A DNA stretch of 37,373 bases from a bacterium (GTDB lineage Bacteria > Chloroflexota > Chloroflexia > Chloroflexales > Kallotenuaceae): the NCBI GenBank assembly GCA_016781505.1, contig JADDQF010000115.1, forward strand, positions 1-37,373. Reading direction: 5' to 3'. The position numbers and the translations under genes are program-made. The notes beneath the pieces are model-generated. The model was given only the letters and a program-made list of their open reading frames with translations, was not told the origin of the DNA and did no database searches. Positions 21,152 through 28,805 of this stretch are shown here, in pieces; position 1 is the stretch's first letter; every line of letters starts with the position of its first letter.

Positions 21152-22678
21152 ATGCAGCCCAAAGTGCAGTTTGCGCCGACTACGCAAGGTGTGGCCCAGT
21201 CAAGGCAGTGGGTGCGGCTATTGCTGCTGCTGCCGGGCATCGTGCTGGTGGTTGTGGCTGCCTCGCTGGTGCTCCGCCCGGAGCCGGTTGGTACAGCGGT
21301 GCGTGCTGCCGAGGCTTTATGGCAGGCGGGCCAGTTTCTGGAGGCTCGGGCGCAGCTACTGGCGATCCCGCCTGCGGAGGCTCCCCCACGGGTCTGGGTC
21401 CGGTTAGCCCAACTGCATCTGCTGCGTGGTGAATGCGTGCCGGCTCAACGCTATGTCGCGCGGGCGCTGGCCGGGTCCAGCTCACAGCTGCGTCGTGACG
21501 AGGCCGCGTTGGTGCATCTGGTGGCCGGTCAATGTGCCGCCCTTGCCGGCGACCGCCGCTATGCCACCGCGGAATGGTCTGCAGTCGATCCGCGCTCGCC
21601 GTACCGCGCCGTGAGCGACCTGCTGCGTGGTGACGACGCTCTCCACGCCGCAGAAACAACAGGTGCCCTCACAAGCTATACCGCGGCATTGGCCGGACCA
21701 TTAGCGGAGCCGCTGCCTGCCTTCGCTCATCTCCGAATGGCACTCGTCCTGGCAGGGAAGCAGCCCGACGTTGCGCGGGAACACCTCGCTGCGATTGGGG
21801 AAACACTGCCGCCGCTCACGGCTGACCTCAGGCCATTCGTGGCACTCTCCACCAAGGATGTCGTCAAACACTCCCGGCAGCTCGAGGCGATCCTCGCAGC
21901 CGATCCTGCGGCCCATGCTCAGCTGCTGGGCCAGCAGCTTTTGGATTTGGGTTTGCCGCGGCTGGCGATTGTGCATTTCGAGCAGGTACCTGACACAGCG
22001 CCGGAAGCTGTGCTGGCCCGTGCGTATGCCGCCATGGCACGCTGGCAGCTAGGCCAAAAAGATGCGGCCGCAGAACAGCTTCGTGAGCTTGCCGTCTACC
22101 TGCCGCAGGACCCGGCAGTGGCGACGTTGTACGCCAGCATTGCACGCGAGCGGGGTGAGCTTGATGCGGCGGACAAGGCGCTTGCCGCTGCTGAGGCCGT
22201 CCATCCGCTCGATCCCGCCATCATGGTGGTGCGGTCAGACATCCTGGTGGATCGGCACGCGTACGCGGAGGCGATCGCCGAGCGGCGTCGAGCTCTGGCG
22301 CTTGCTCGGCCCGAGGTTCGTGCCAGGTACGCCCTCGCTTTGGCGCAGTTGCATCTTGATCTGACCTACCAATTATGTGACGCGGGAATTGCGGCCGCAC
22401 GCCAAGCTACGACGTTAGCGCCCGCCGACGGAATGGCCTGGCAGCTACTGGCTGCGGTCCTGTATCATTGCGGTGACTACCACGGCACTGCCGAGGCGGC
22501 GCGCAGTGGGTTGGCGGTCATGCCCGATCATACGGCACTCCTTTTTTATCTTGGTGCCGGGCAGTGGGCCAGCGGCGAGCGGCAGAGCGGCGCAGCCAAT
22601 CTGCGCGCTGCGGCTAACCTGGCCCCGGCGAGCGAGTGGCGGCGCCGAGCCGAGGCATTGCTGAGCCAGGCACGGTGA
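21152..22678 (+). CDS. Membrane-anchored TPR protein
   Basis: A 508-residue protein. A short cytoplasmic N-terminus, then one membrane helix at about residues 20-42 (WVRLLLLLPGIVLVVVAASL) with no cleavage site, leaves most of the protein outside the membrane. The rest is a series of TPR-like helical pairs (AAEALWQAGQFLEARAQLLA, LYASIARERGELDAADKALA, AAVLYHCGDYHGTAEAARSG), perhaps 10-12 repeats. Such proteins are scaffolds, for instance in secretion or cell-wall assembly, and no catalytic motif is visible. It is not close in sequence style to the NACHT-TPR repeats. No clear terminator follows. Confidence 0.8.
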   Translation: MQPKVQFAPTTQGVAQSRQWVRLLLLLPGIVLVVVAASLVLRPEPVGTAVRAAEALWQAGQFLEARAQLLAIPPAEAPPRVWVRLAQLHLLRGECVPAQRYVARALAGSSSQLRRDEAALVHLVAGQCAALAGDRRYATAEWSAVDPRSPYRAVSDLLRGDDALHAAETTGALTSYTAALAGPLAEPLPAFAHLRMALVLAGKQPDVAREHLAAIGETLPPLTADLRPFVALSTKDVVKHSRQLEAILAADPAAHAQLLGQQLLDLGLPRLAIVHFEQVPDTAPEAVLARAYAAMARWQLGQKDAAAEQLRELAVYLPQDPAVATLYASIARERGELDAADKALAAAEAVHPLDPAIMVVRSDILVDRHAYAEAIAERRRALALARPEVRARYALALAQLHLDLTYQLCDAGIAAARQATTLAPADGMAWQLLAAVLYHCGDYHGTAEAARSGLAVMPDHTALLFYLGAGQWASGERQSGAANLRAAANLAPASEWRRRAEALLSQAR

Positions 22679-22796
22679 CACAAAGGCTGCCGGATGCACC
22701 GCCTGGCCGAGGGTGCCGGGGTGTCCCCCGATGATGTCCCTTCCTAAGGCTGCCAATACCTCCTGTAACACGAACAAGCCCGTTGCAGCAGGCCGT

Positions 22797-23114
22797 TCAG
22801 GACGCCGGCCAGCCAAAGCGCTGGAGGTCGACGCTCCCGTTTGGGTCGAAGGCCACGCCTTCCGCTTCCAACAGTTCGCGCTGCACTGATCCGTACGTTG
22901 AAATACCGCCGCGCGCATTTATCACCCGTTGCCAGGGTACGTCTGGGCGCTCCACGCTGCGTAGATGGTGCAGGGCATAGCCCACTACACGTGCCGGGCA
23001 ACCTACCAGAGCCCCTACCGTTCCATAGGTGGTTACACTGCCCGGCGGCACCTGCCGCACACACGTAAAAATTCGTTCATACAACGTGACCGCGGTGTTG
23101 TTTTGCTCCAACAT
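22797..23114 (-). CDS. Alkyltransferase-like (ATL) DNA-binding protein, MGMT family
   Basis: A 105-residue protein corresponding to the MGMT DNA-binding domain: FTCVRQVPPGSVTTYGTVGA, the Arg finger in GCPARVVGYALHH (Arg42), and the active-site loop DVPWQRVINARGGIS. In O6-alkylguanine-DNA methyltransferases this loop reads PCHRV. Here Cys is Trp61 and His is Gln62, so it cannot accept an alkyl group. Such ATL proteins bind O6-alkylguanine tightly and hand the lesion to nucleotide excision repair. It follows the Rsm22-like gene by 71 bases and is probably the last gene of that operon. Confidence 0.88.
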   Translation of the reverse strand: MLEQNNTAVTLYERIFTCVRQVPPGSVTTYGTVGALVGCPARVVGYALHHLRSVERPDVPWQRVINARGGISTYGSVQRELLEAEGVAFDPNGSVDLQRFGWPAS

Positions 23115-23185
23115 TCGGCTGTCCTTTGCTTGGTGACAACAGCTCTGCCGGTCGCGCTAGCCGAGCGTGTATTGTGCGGCTTGGC

Positions 23186-24253
23186 CTATGCTTCAGCGGT
23201 GCGCTCGTGCTCGATGGGCGTAATTGGCTCCGCAGGCTCCTCCGCCAACGTTGCGCCCCACACAAGCTTGCGCACCTGGTGAAAAGCGCCTTTATGGCGC
23301 TTAAGGCCCCGATACGTGGTAATCCCGGCGCGAGTCGACGTTTTAGCCTCGGCGTAGGCTTTGTTGCTGGTCGCTTCACGAATGATCCGTGCCCAGATCG
23401 GCTCTGCCGGGGGAAAGCGTGCCATCGCCGCATACGCAAATTTGCTGTCTTCCCACTGTGAAGGCGCACCACGCGCCTGGCGTTGGAACGCCGGCCGGAT
23501 CAACCGTTGGGGAAAGTGGCACCAATCGTTGGTGAGCGGGCACGGGTGGTCGTGGGCACAGGGCGCAATCGTGTGTGCCGCTTGCGCCAGCAGTTGGTCG
23601 CGGGCGGCCCGTACCACAGGGAACGCCGCTGAGGTGCCCGGCTCGATAATGAGCAAAAGCCCATCGGTGCGCTCCCAGGCGGCTTGAACCACGGTGCGCT
23701 GTAGCTCCGGGCTAAGCTCGTTAAGGACATGGCCCAGCACGACCAGATCGTAGCGTTGAGCTGAAGTTCGTGGCAGCTGTGCTAAGTCTATGCGCTCCCA
23801 ATGGGTGCTGCGCAGAGCAGGGGTGCCACCTTGCGCGAGCTCGCGGCCGAGCGCGATAAACGCGGGCTCGCGTTCCCAGGCTGCCAAGGAGCGGAGTGTC
23901 GGCCATTGGGCTGTCGCCGCCCACAGGGCAGTTCCCGGGCCACTGCCGAGGTCGAGCATGGATGTGGGCTGCCAATGCGGAATCCGGGCAGCCGTCGCAG
24001 CCAGCGCCCCACGCAGCTGGGCATAGGTCGCGGGCATGATCAGCGCGGCATAGCCCAGGGCCTGAACTTGGCCGGATGCCAGGGGTGGCGCGTCGGCCTG
24101 ACGCGGCGCGCGGTAGCGTTCGCTCAGGGTTTGGGCGGCGTCAAGCCATTGCTTGGCCGAAGTACCGGCCAGCGCCCGCTCGATGCTGGCGTGCAGGTCG
24201 TCCGGCAGGCTGATGTGGCGGGGTGGGATCTCGCGGGGTACATCCACTGGCAT
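23186..24253 (-). CDS. Rsm22-like SAM-dependent methyltransferase
   Basis: A 355-residue protein of the Rsm22 family (bacterial relatives of a mitochondrial small-ribosomal-subunit factor). The Rossmann motif MLDLGSGPGTALWA (about 99-112) binds S-adenosylmethionine, and VLGHVLNEL is the family's 'N-E-L' block. A Cys-rich segment, PCAHDHPCPLTNDWCHFPQR (Cys232, 238, 245), is typical and may bind an iron-sulfur cluster or zinc; WEDSKFAYAAM and KRHKGAFHQVRKLVWG follow. The role is probably ribosome assembly or rRNA methylation. It starts 3 bases after the MFS stop, so the two are translationally coupled. Confidence 0.85.
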   Translation of the reverse strand: MPVDVPREIPPRHISLPDDLHASIERALAGTSAKQWLDAAQTLSERYRAPRQADAPPLASGQVQALGYAALIMPATYAQLRGALAATAARIPHWQPTSMLDLGSGPGTALWAATAQWPTLRSLAAWEREPAFIALGRELAQGGTPALRSTHWERIDLAQLPRTSAQRYDLVVLGHVLNELSPELQRTVVQAAWERTDGLLLIIEPGTSAAFPVVRAARDQLLAQAAHTIAPCAHDHPCPLTNDWCHFPQRLIRPAFQRQARGAPSQWEDSKFAYAAMARFPPAEPIWARIIREATSNKAYAEAKTSTRAGITTYRGLKRHKGAFHQVRKLVWGATLAEEPAEPITPIEHERTAEA

Positions 24254-24256
24254 GGC

Positions 24257-25504
24257 TTAGCTTTCGAGCGCAAGCTCCGGCTCCGAGGGACGGCGGAACA
24301 TCGTGCGCAGATACAACAACAGCGCGGGCGCAAGCACACAGCCGGCCGCCACCATCGCGGTACGCGTTGATGTCAGCGTGGCAATCAAGCCAAAGAGCGG
24401 TCCGCCCGCGATCTGCCCAATGGCGTCGACCTGACCATGTATCGAGAGCACCGTGGCTCGCACCTGGGGCTCAAGGCTTTGATTGATCCAGGCGGTAAAA
24501 ATAGGGCCGTCCGTGCGGCGGAGCAGATAGGCGGCCCAATACGCCGTCAGGGCGATGGCGAAGTTGCCGGCTAGGCCAAAGGCAATCACGCTCGCCATCA
24601 GCAGCGCATTGATGACCAACAGAGCGCGCACTGCGCCGATGTGGGTGTTGGTGTCGAGGCGCCGCCGTACGATTTCTGCCACGGCGATTGTGAGCAGCAG
24701 TGCTCCCGCATTGATGATGCCAAACCAGACCACGGGCTCCAAGCGGCCAAGGTCGGGGAATTGGAAGTTATGCAAAAAATGCACTTCCCACAGCCGGTCA
24801 AAGGTCTCGCTGGCCATGCCAAAGAAAAACGCGATGCCGAGGATCGTAAGCAAGACCGGGCGGCGGCGCACAAGCCCGAGCGCATCTTGGAATGTTTGGT
24901 GTGCCATATGCCAGTTGCTGCGGTTTTCGCGCGGTGTTGGAGTAAACCCTCGCTCGGGCATGATCAGCAGGAGCACAACTCCAAGCGCGATCAGCAGGAG
25001 TCCCGCCCCAACAATCGGCACATTGAGCCGAATTGTCGCCAGGCCAACACTAACCCCGATGGCGATTAGTGCTCCCAGCTGACTGGCCTGCGCACCCCGC
25101 ACATACACCTGCCCAAGCCGCTGCTCGCCCAACTCATCCGCAATCCAGGCTTCACTCGCTCCACTGGTAAAGGTATGGCCTACTCCCCAGATCAGCTGCG
25201 AGGCGAGCACGGCGGCGAAGTGGGGGATTGCGCCCTCAATGGCGAAGCCCAGGCCAATCAAAAAGATGCCAACGATGATCGATAAGCGTCGGCTATACAC
25301 ATCGGCCACAACGCCGGTTGGAATCTCGCTCAACAAGATGACCACCATCAGCACCGTGCCCACCAGTACCAGTTGAAAAGGATTTAAGCCGACTACCGTT
25401 ACATAATACACGGCGGCAACGGTAAAAATCATCGACCGCGCGAGTGCGGTTACAGCGTTAAGCAGCAGGTACACATCGTACACGCTGAAACTCTTGGCGA
25501 ACAT
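24257..25504 (-). CDS. Major facilitator superfamily transporter
   Basis: A 415-residue protein with about 12 membrane helices. The helix 2-3 loop carries LLSEIPTGVVADVYSRRLSI, the MFS motif A variant G-x-x-A-D-x-x-x-R-R. A middle cytoplasmic loop (MPERGFTPTPRENRSNWHM) separates the two six-helix halves. The closest style is the group of uncharacterised MFS permeases near multidrug exporters; no substrate can be named. The start at MFAKSFSVYDVYL is supported by GGAG shortly upstream. A longer frame to 25648 crosses the neighbouring divergent promoter region and is rejected. First gene of the operon with the Rsm22-like and ATL genes. Confidence 0.87.
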   Translation of the reverse strand: MFAKSFSVYDVYLLLNAVTALARSMIFTVAAVYYVTVVGLNPFQLVLVGTVLMVVILLSEIPTGVVADVYSRRLSIIVGIFLIGLGFAIEGAIPHFAAVLASQLIWGVGHTFTSGASEAWIADELGEQRLGQVYVRGAQASQLGALIAIGVSVGLATIRLNVPIVGAGLLLIALGVVLLLIMPERGFTPTPRENRSNWHMAHQTFQDALGLVRRRPVLLTILGIAFFFGMASETFDRLWEVHFLHNFQFPDLGRLEPVVWFGIINAGALLLTIAVAEIVRRRLDTNTHIGAVRALLVINALLMASVIAFGLAGNFAIALTAYWAAYLLRRTDGPIFTAWINQSLEPQVRATVLSIHGQVDAIGQIAGGPLFGLIATLTSTRTAMVAAGCVLAPALLLYLRTMFRRPSEPELALES

Positions 25505-25610
25505 GCAGTCTCCATTGCGGAAGACTAACGAAGCCCAAATTATGGCACATATCCGCCAATCATGCCTCGGTCTTATGATGGAGGCAGTTAACGATTTGTA
25601 AGGAGGCAGC

Positions 25611-25703
25611 ATGGCGTTGAACGCCGTGCCGGGCACACATTTTGCCACGATTCAGTTCTTGCGTGGATTGTCCAAGGAGCCAAGCCCGATAAGGGCTGCG
25701 TAG
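25611..25703 (+). CDS. Small ORF (30 aa) ahead of the GT2 gene, possible leader peptide
   Basis: ATG at 25611 is preceded by a near-ideal Shine-Dalgarno, AAGGAGG, four bases upstream. It encodes 30 residues, MALNAVPGTHFATIQFLRGL and onward, ending ...SPIRAA. Its TAG (25701-25703) abuts the AAGGAG (25706-25711) that would serve the GT2 gene, so translation could be coupled. Inside it AGCCC and GGGCT can form a small stem. No family is recognised. Confidence 0.4.
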   Translation: MALNAVPGTHFATIQFLRGLSKEPSPIRAA

Positions 25704-25776
25704 CTAAGGAGCAGCAGTCATCGAAGCGACATACATCCTACCAATTCGGCGGCAAGCTTTAGGTGACATAACGGAG

Positions 25777-26709
25777 TTGACGCGTTATCTCCGGGCCGTG
25801 GCGATCCATATGGACGTGGTTGTGGTCGACGGCTCACCGCCCGCAGTCTTTGCCGCCCATCATGCTCCTTGGAGCCGCTTCGCGTTGCATATTCCACCCG
25901 ATCCCGACTGTGACACGCCGAATGGCAAGGTTAATGGCGTGGTGACTGGCGTGCGTCATGCCCGGCACGAATGCATCATCATCGCCGACGACGACGTGCG
26001 CTACGGAGTGGCTGCCCTGAAGCGGGTGATTGCGCTGTTGGCCCACGTCCATCTGGTGCGGCCGCAGACCTACTTCGATCCGCTGCCCTGGCACGCCTAT
26101 TGGGATACTGCCCGGACGTTGCTGAATCGTGCGACCGGCGGCGACTGGCCGGGGACGCTGGGCGTGCGCCGTTCTGCACTGCTGGCAACCGGTGGTTATG
26201 CGGGCGTGTTGTTTGAAACCCTGGAGCTGGTGCGCACCATCCGCGCTGCGGGAGGCGCTGAAGCGGTCCCGCTTGATCTGTTTGTCCGGCGTATTCCCCC
26301 CACCGCTCAACACTTTTGGTCGCAGCGCGTGCGGCAGGCCTACGACGAGTTTGCCCGGCCACTCCGTTTTGTGGTCTGGTTGGCGGTGTTGCCGGTTGCC
26401 ATCACCTTGAGCTTGCGCCGCGCCTGGGCTTTGTTGAGCGTCAGCGCACTTGCCTGTATCGGGTTAGCGGAGATCGGCCGGCGGCGCGGCGGTGGGCTGG
26501 CTGTGTTTCCGGCTTCAGCAGCATTGCTCGCGCCCCTATGGGTGCTTGAGCGCACCATCTGTACATGGTTGGCTCTGGGCGCGCGGTTGCTGCTGGGTGG
26601 CGTTCCATATCATGGCAAACTGGTGCTGCGCGCGGCGACGCCATGGCGCGAATTGCAACGGCGCTACGCTGGCGTTCTTGAGCCAGCCGTCGGGAGCGAT
26701 GTTCCATAA
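25777..26709 (+). CDS. Membrane glycosyltransferase, GT2-like (start unusual)
   Basis: From the first standard start codon, TTG 25777, the protein is 310 residues. The GT2-like core shows VVVVDGSPP, NGKVNGVVTGVRHA (a nucleotide-sugar loop), the metal site IIIADDDVRYG (Asp71-73) and HLVRPQTYFDPLPWHAYWD. Two or three C-terminal membrane helices follow (FVVWLAVLPVAITL, PASAALLAPLWVL). The frame stays open upstream and encodes ATYILPIRRQALGDITEL, the expected first strand and nucleotide-binding start of a GT2 domain. No ATG, GTG or TTG precedes that stretch, but AAGGAG (25706-25711) sits 5 bases before an in-frame GTC (25717) and 8 before ATC (25720). The true start is probably there. Substrate unknown. 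Confidence 0.72.
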   Translation: MTRYLRAVAIHMDVVVVDGSPPAVFAAHHAPWSRFALHIPPDPDCDTPNGKVNGVVTGVRHARHECIIIADDDVRYGVAALKRVIALLAHVHLVRPQTYFDPLPWHAYWDTARTLLNRATGGDWPGTLGVRRSALLATGGYAGVLFETLELVRTIRAAGGAEAVPLDLFVRRIPPTAQHFWSQRVRQAYDEFARPLRFVVWLAVLPVAITLSLRRAWALLSVSALACIGLAEIGRRRGGGLAVFPASAALLAPLWVLERTICTWLALGARLLLGGVPYHGKLVLRAATPWRELQRRYAGVLEPAVGSDVP

Positions 26710-26937
26710 CCTCGTGTTGGCAGTCGTGGCAAGGCATGGAGCCGGCAGTGCCTGTTGGCTGGCCAAGACTCTTTGCTGAGCTGCAAGTTGTGGCCCAGCG
26801 CTTGATGTGTCTCGGGTTAACGCGAGCGGCGCTGAGGCATGGTCTACGATCCCCTTTGTAACCCAAGTGCCGCCGAGCGCATGGTTTGTTGCGTGCTAGT
26901 GACACGGCAGCACGTTTTGTCCGGAAGCGGTGACGAT

Positions 26938-28119
26938 ATGAAACAATTACGGCATGATCTTAACTATGGCATCAGTGCAGCCCTGCTTGTCGCGGCCACC
27001 GCGGCAATCCTGACCGGAATTGTGGCGCACCTTTGGGATTTGAACGACTTTGTATATCACACCTATGCCGGCTACGCGATGACCGGCTTGTCGCTGGCTC
27101 ACGTTTGGCTGAACTGGAGCCGGATGGTCGCGTATGCCCGGTTCCGTCTGGCTGGACGAGCCCAGCACCGCGCGCCCGCAACATCCGTCGGCCTCGCTCC
27201 CCCGGCACTGTCCGAAGCGGTGGCGGGTGATCGGCGGCTAATCACGCAAGCCAGGCCGCTTGCTGTTGCTACACCTACGTCGCTGTGGCGCATGATCATC
27301 TCACGGCGTGGATTTTTAAGCTTGGCAGCGGGCGGACTCGGGGGCTTTCTGGCCGGGCGCGGGCTACGCCAGCAGCCAGTCATACCCCAGGGATCGGATC
27401 TGGGCGTGGTGTACCACCAGTGGAGCAAGCCCGGTGTGATCGACGTGCTGGGCACGGTAGCGAACTGGGGTCAGCAGCCGCCCTTGTACAAGGAATATCC
27501 CCAGGCGCGCCAGGTCGCCTTGCCGACGCCCGGCGATCAAGGGGGGCTCCTTACCGAAGAGGCGATGCGGCGGCGGCGTTCTACGCGAGACTATTCCGGC
27601 CAGCCCATGACGCTGCCGGAGCTGTCGCGCATCTTGTTCTTGATGGGCGGCCGCAACAACGAGCGGTGGGGCCATCAATTACGCACCGCCCCCTCCTCGG
27701 GAGCGCTGTACCCCATCGAAGTCTATCCCGTGGTGCATCGCGTGGCAGGATTGCAGCCGGGCTTGTACCATTACGGTGTCAAGGAGCATACGCTGGCGGA
27801 GCTGCGGGTTGGCGATCTGCGCGAAACAGTGGTACGACAAGGCTTGATGCAGCAATTCTTGGGTGAAGCAAGTGTTGTGCTCTTTTTGACGGTGATTTTT
27901 CAGCGCATGCGGTTCAAATATCAAGACCGGACGTATCGCTACGGCCTGATCGAAGCGGGGCATCTCGGGCAAAACATCTACCTCGCGGCTACGTCGCTTG
28001 GCTTGGGCGCGTGTGCCGTGGGCGCGTTTATGGACGATGAGATTAATGCCCTGCTGGGCGTGGATGGCAAAACCGAAGCCGCGATCTATATGCTGGCGGT
28101 CGGCAAGGTAAAGGAATGA
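26938..28119 (+). CDS. Cytochrome b-like / SagB-type nitroreductase fusion
   Basis: A 393-residue protein. Residues about 8-65 form two membrane helices with His41 and His55 in HTYAGYAMTGLSLAHVWLNW, like the heme-binding helices of DUF4405/cytochrome b561-type domains. After a linker comes a Tat-like twin-arginine segment, SRRGFLSLAAGGLGGFLAG (122-140), which would be a third membrane passage or internal export signal. Residues about 220-390 are a SagB/ThcOx-type nitroreductase: RRSTRDYSGQPMTLPELSRI, RTAPSSGALYPIEVYPVV and LGLGACAVGAFMDDEI, which bind FMN. SagB relatives oxidise azolines in peptides, but this subgroup may be an electron-transfer oxidoreductase. It converges on the Rrf2 gene. 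Confidence 0.82.
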   Translation: MKQLRHDLNYGISAALLVAATAAILTGIVAHLWDLNDFVYHTYAGYAMTGLSLAHVWLNWSRMVAYARFRLAGRAQHRAPATSVGLAPPALSEAVAGDRRLITQARPLAVATPTSLWRMIISRRGFLSLAAGGLGGFLAGRGLRQQPVIPQGSDLGVVYHQWSKPGVIDVLGTVANWGQQPPLYKEYPQARQVALPTPGDQGGLLTEEAMRRRRSTRDYSGQPMTLPELSRILFLMGGRNNERWGHQLRTAPSSGALYPIEVYPVVHRVAGLQPGLYHYGVKEHTLAELRVGDLRETVVRQGLMQQFLGEASVVLFLTVIFQRMRFKYQDRTYRYGLIEAGHLGQNIYLAATSLGLGACAVGAFMDDEINALLGVDGKTEAAIYMLAVGKVKE

Positions 28120-28172
28120 CGCGGCCATTGCGAGTACGCTGTCAGGCTTGGGGTGCCGCTACGAGCGCGTGG

Positions 28173-28607
28173 CTAGATGTAGTACATCGTCTGCCCTTCG
28201 CGCTCACGCTTGCGCTGGGCAAGGTCTTCCAGGGTCAGCGAGCCCAAATATTCCTCCACGGCGTCTCGGAGGCCACCCCAAACAGCGCCGAGAATGGTTG
28301 CTTCGTCGGCTTGCGGTGATGGCTGAATGCCCTCCGCCATCTCCACGACCGGGCCTTCCAGCGCTTGGAGCGCTTCCAGCAGGGTGACCTCACCTGGAGC
28401 TTTGGCGAGCAGGTGCCCGCCTTGTGGCCCGCGTTGACTTTGGACCAGTCCCGCGCGGCGTAGCTGAATCAAGAGTTGGTTGAGGTAATTTTCGTCGATG
28501 GCTTGGCGTTCGGCAATGTCCCGGCTACGGACAGGCCCGCGACCGTAATGGATCGCCAAATCCAGCAGCGCGCGCAGCCCGTAATCGCCTTTACTCGAAA
28601 TTCGCAT
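28173..28607 (-). CDS. Rrf2-family transcriptional regulator lacking cluster cysteines
   Basis: A 144-residue protein beginning MRISSKGDYGLRALLDLAIH, the canonical Rrf2 start, followed by the winged helix (RDIAERQAIDENYLNQLLIQ, then LRRAGLVQSQRGPQGGHLLA). The C-terminal dimerisation helix has EALQALEGP. Iron-sulfur Rrf2 members (IscR, NsrR) have three Cys in a CX5-7CX6-7C loop; this protein has no Cys at all, so it must sense something else, as CymR does. It has its own promoter with a 16-base dyad between -35 and -10, consistent with autoregulation. No Suf or Isc genes lie nearby. Confidence 0.9.
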   Translation of the reverse strand: MRISSKGDYGLRALLDLAIHYGRGPVRSRDIAERQAIDENYLNQLLIQLRRAGLVQSQRGPQGGHLLAKAPGEVTLLEALQALEGPVVEMAEGIQPSPQADEATILGAVWGGLRDAVEEYLGSLTLEDLAQRKREREGQTMYYI

Positions 28608-28616
28608 AGCCTACCT

Positions 28617-28645
28617 ATACTAGCACGCCCCCATGGGCGTAGCAA
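28617..28645 (-). promoter_or_regulatory. Promoter of the Rrf2 gene
   Basis: Minus strand: -35 TTGCTA (complement of 28640-28645), a 17-base spacer, -10 TAGTAT (complement of 28617-28622), ten bases from the ATG at 28607. The spacer contains the dyad described separately. Confidence 0.6.
28625..28640. promoter_or_regulatory. Dyad operator candidate inside the Rrf2 promoter
   Basis: ACGCCC-CCAT-GGGCGT is a perfect inverted repeat of 6-bp arms filling the spacer between -35 and -10 of the Rrf2 promoter. Bound protein here would block RNA polymerase, the usual position for an autorepressor site. Confidence 0.45.
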
Positions 28646-28714
28646 AGATGTTCGTCGATGCATGCATTCGTTGCATGTCCCCTGCCACCGCCTTCAGCCC
28701 TGCAGTGTTCCAGG

Positions 28715-28742
28715 TTGCCCACCCTTCTGCCTAGGGTATAAT
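28715..28742 (+). promoter_or_regulatory. Promoter of the penicillin-binding protein gene
   Basis: -35 TTGCCC (28715-28720), a 16-base spacer, -10 TATAAT (28737-28742, perfect). The leader to the ATG at 28806 is about 57 bases. Confidence 0.6.
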
Positions 28743-28805
28743 GCATGGTATAAGCACTACCACATGGGCGGCCATCGTGTTGTTGCCCTTACACTAGAGT
28801 AACCT

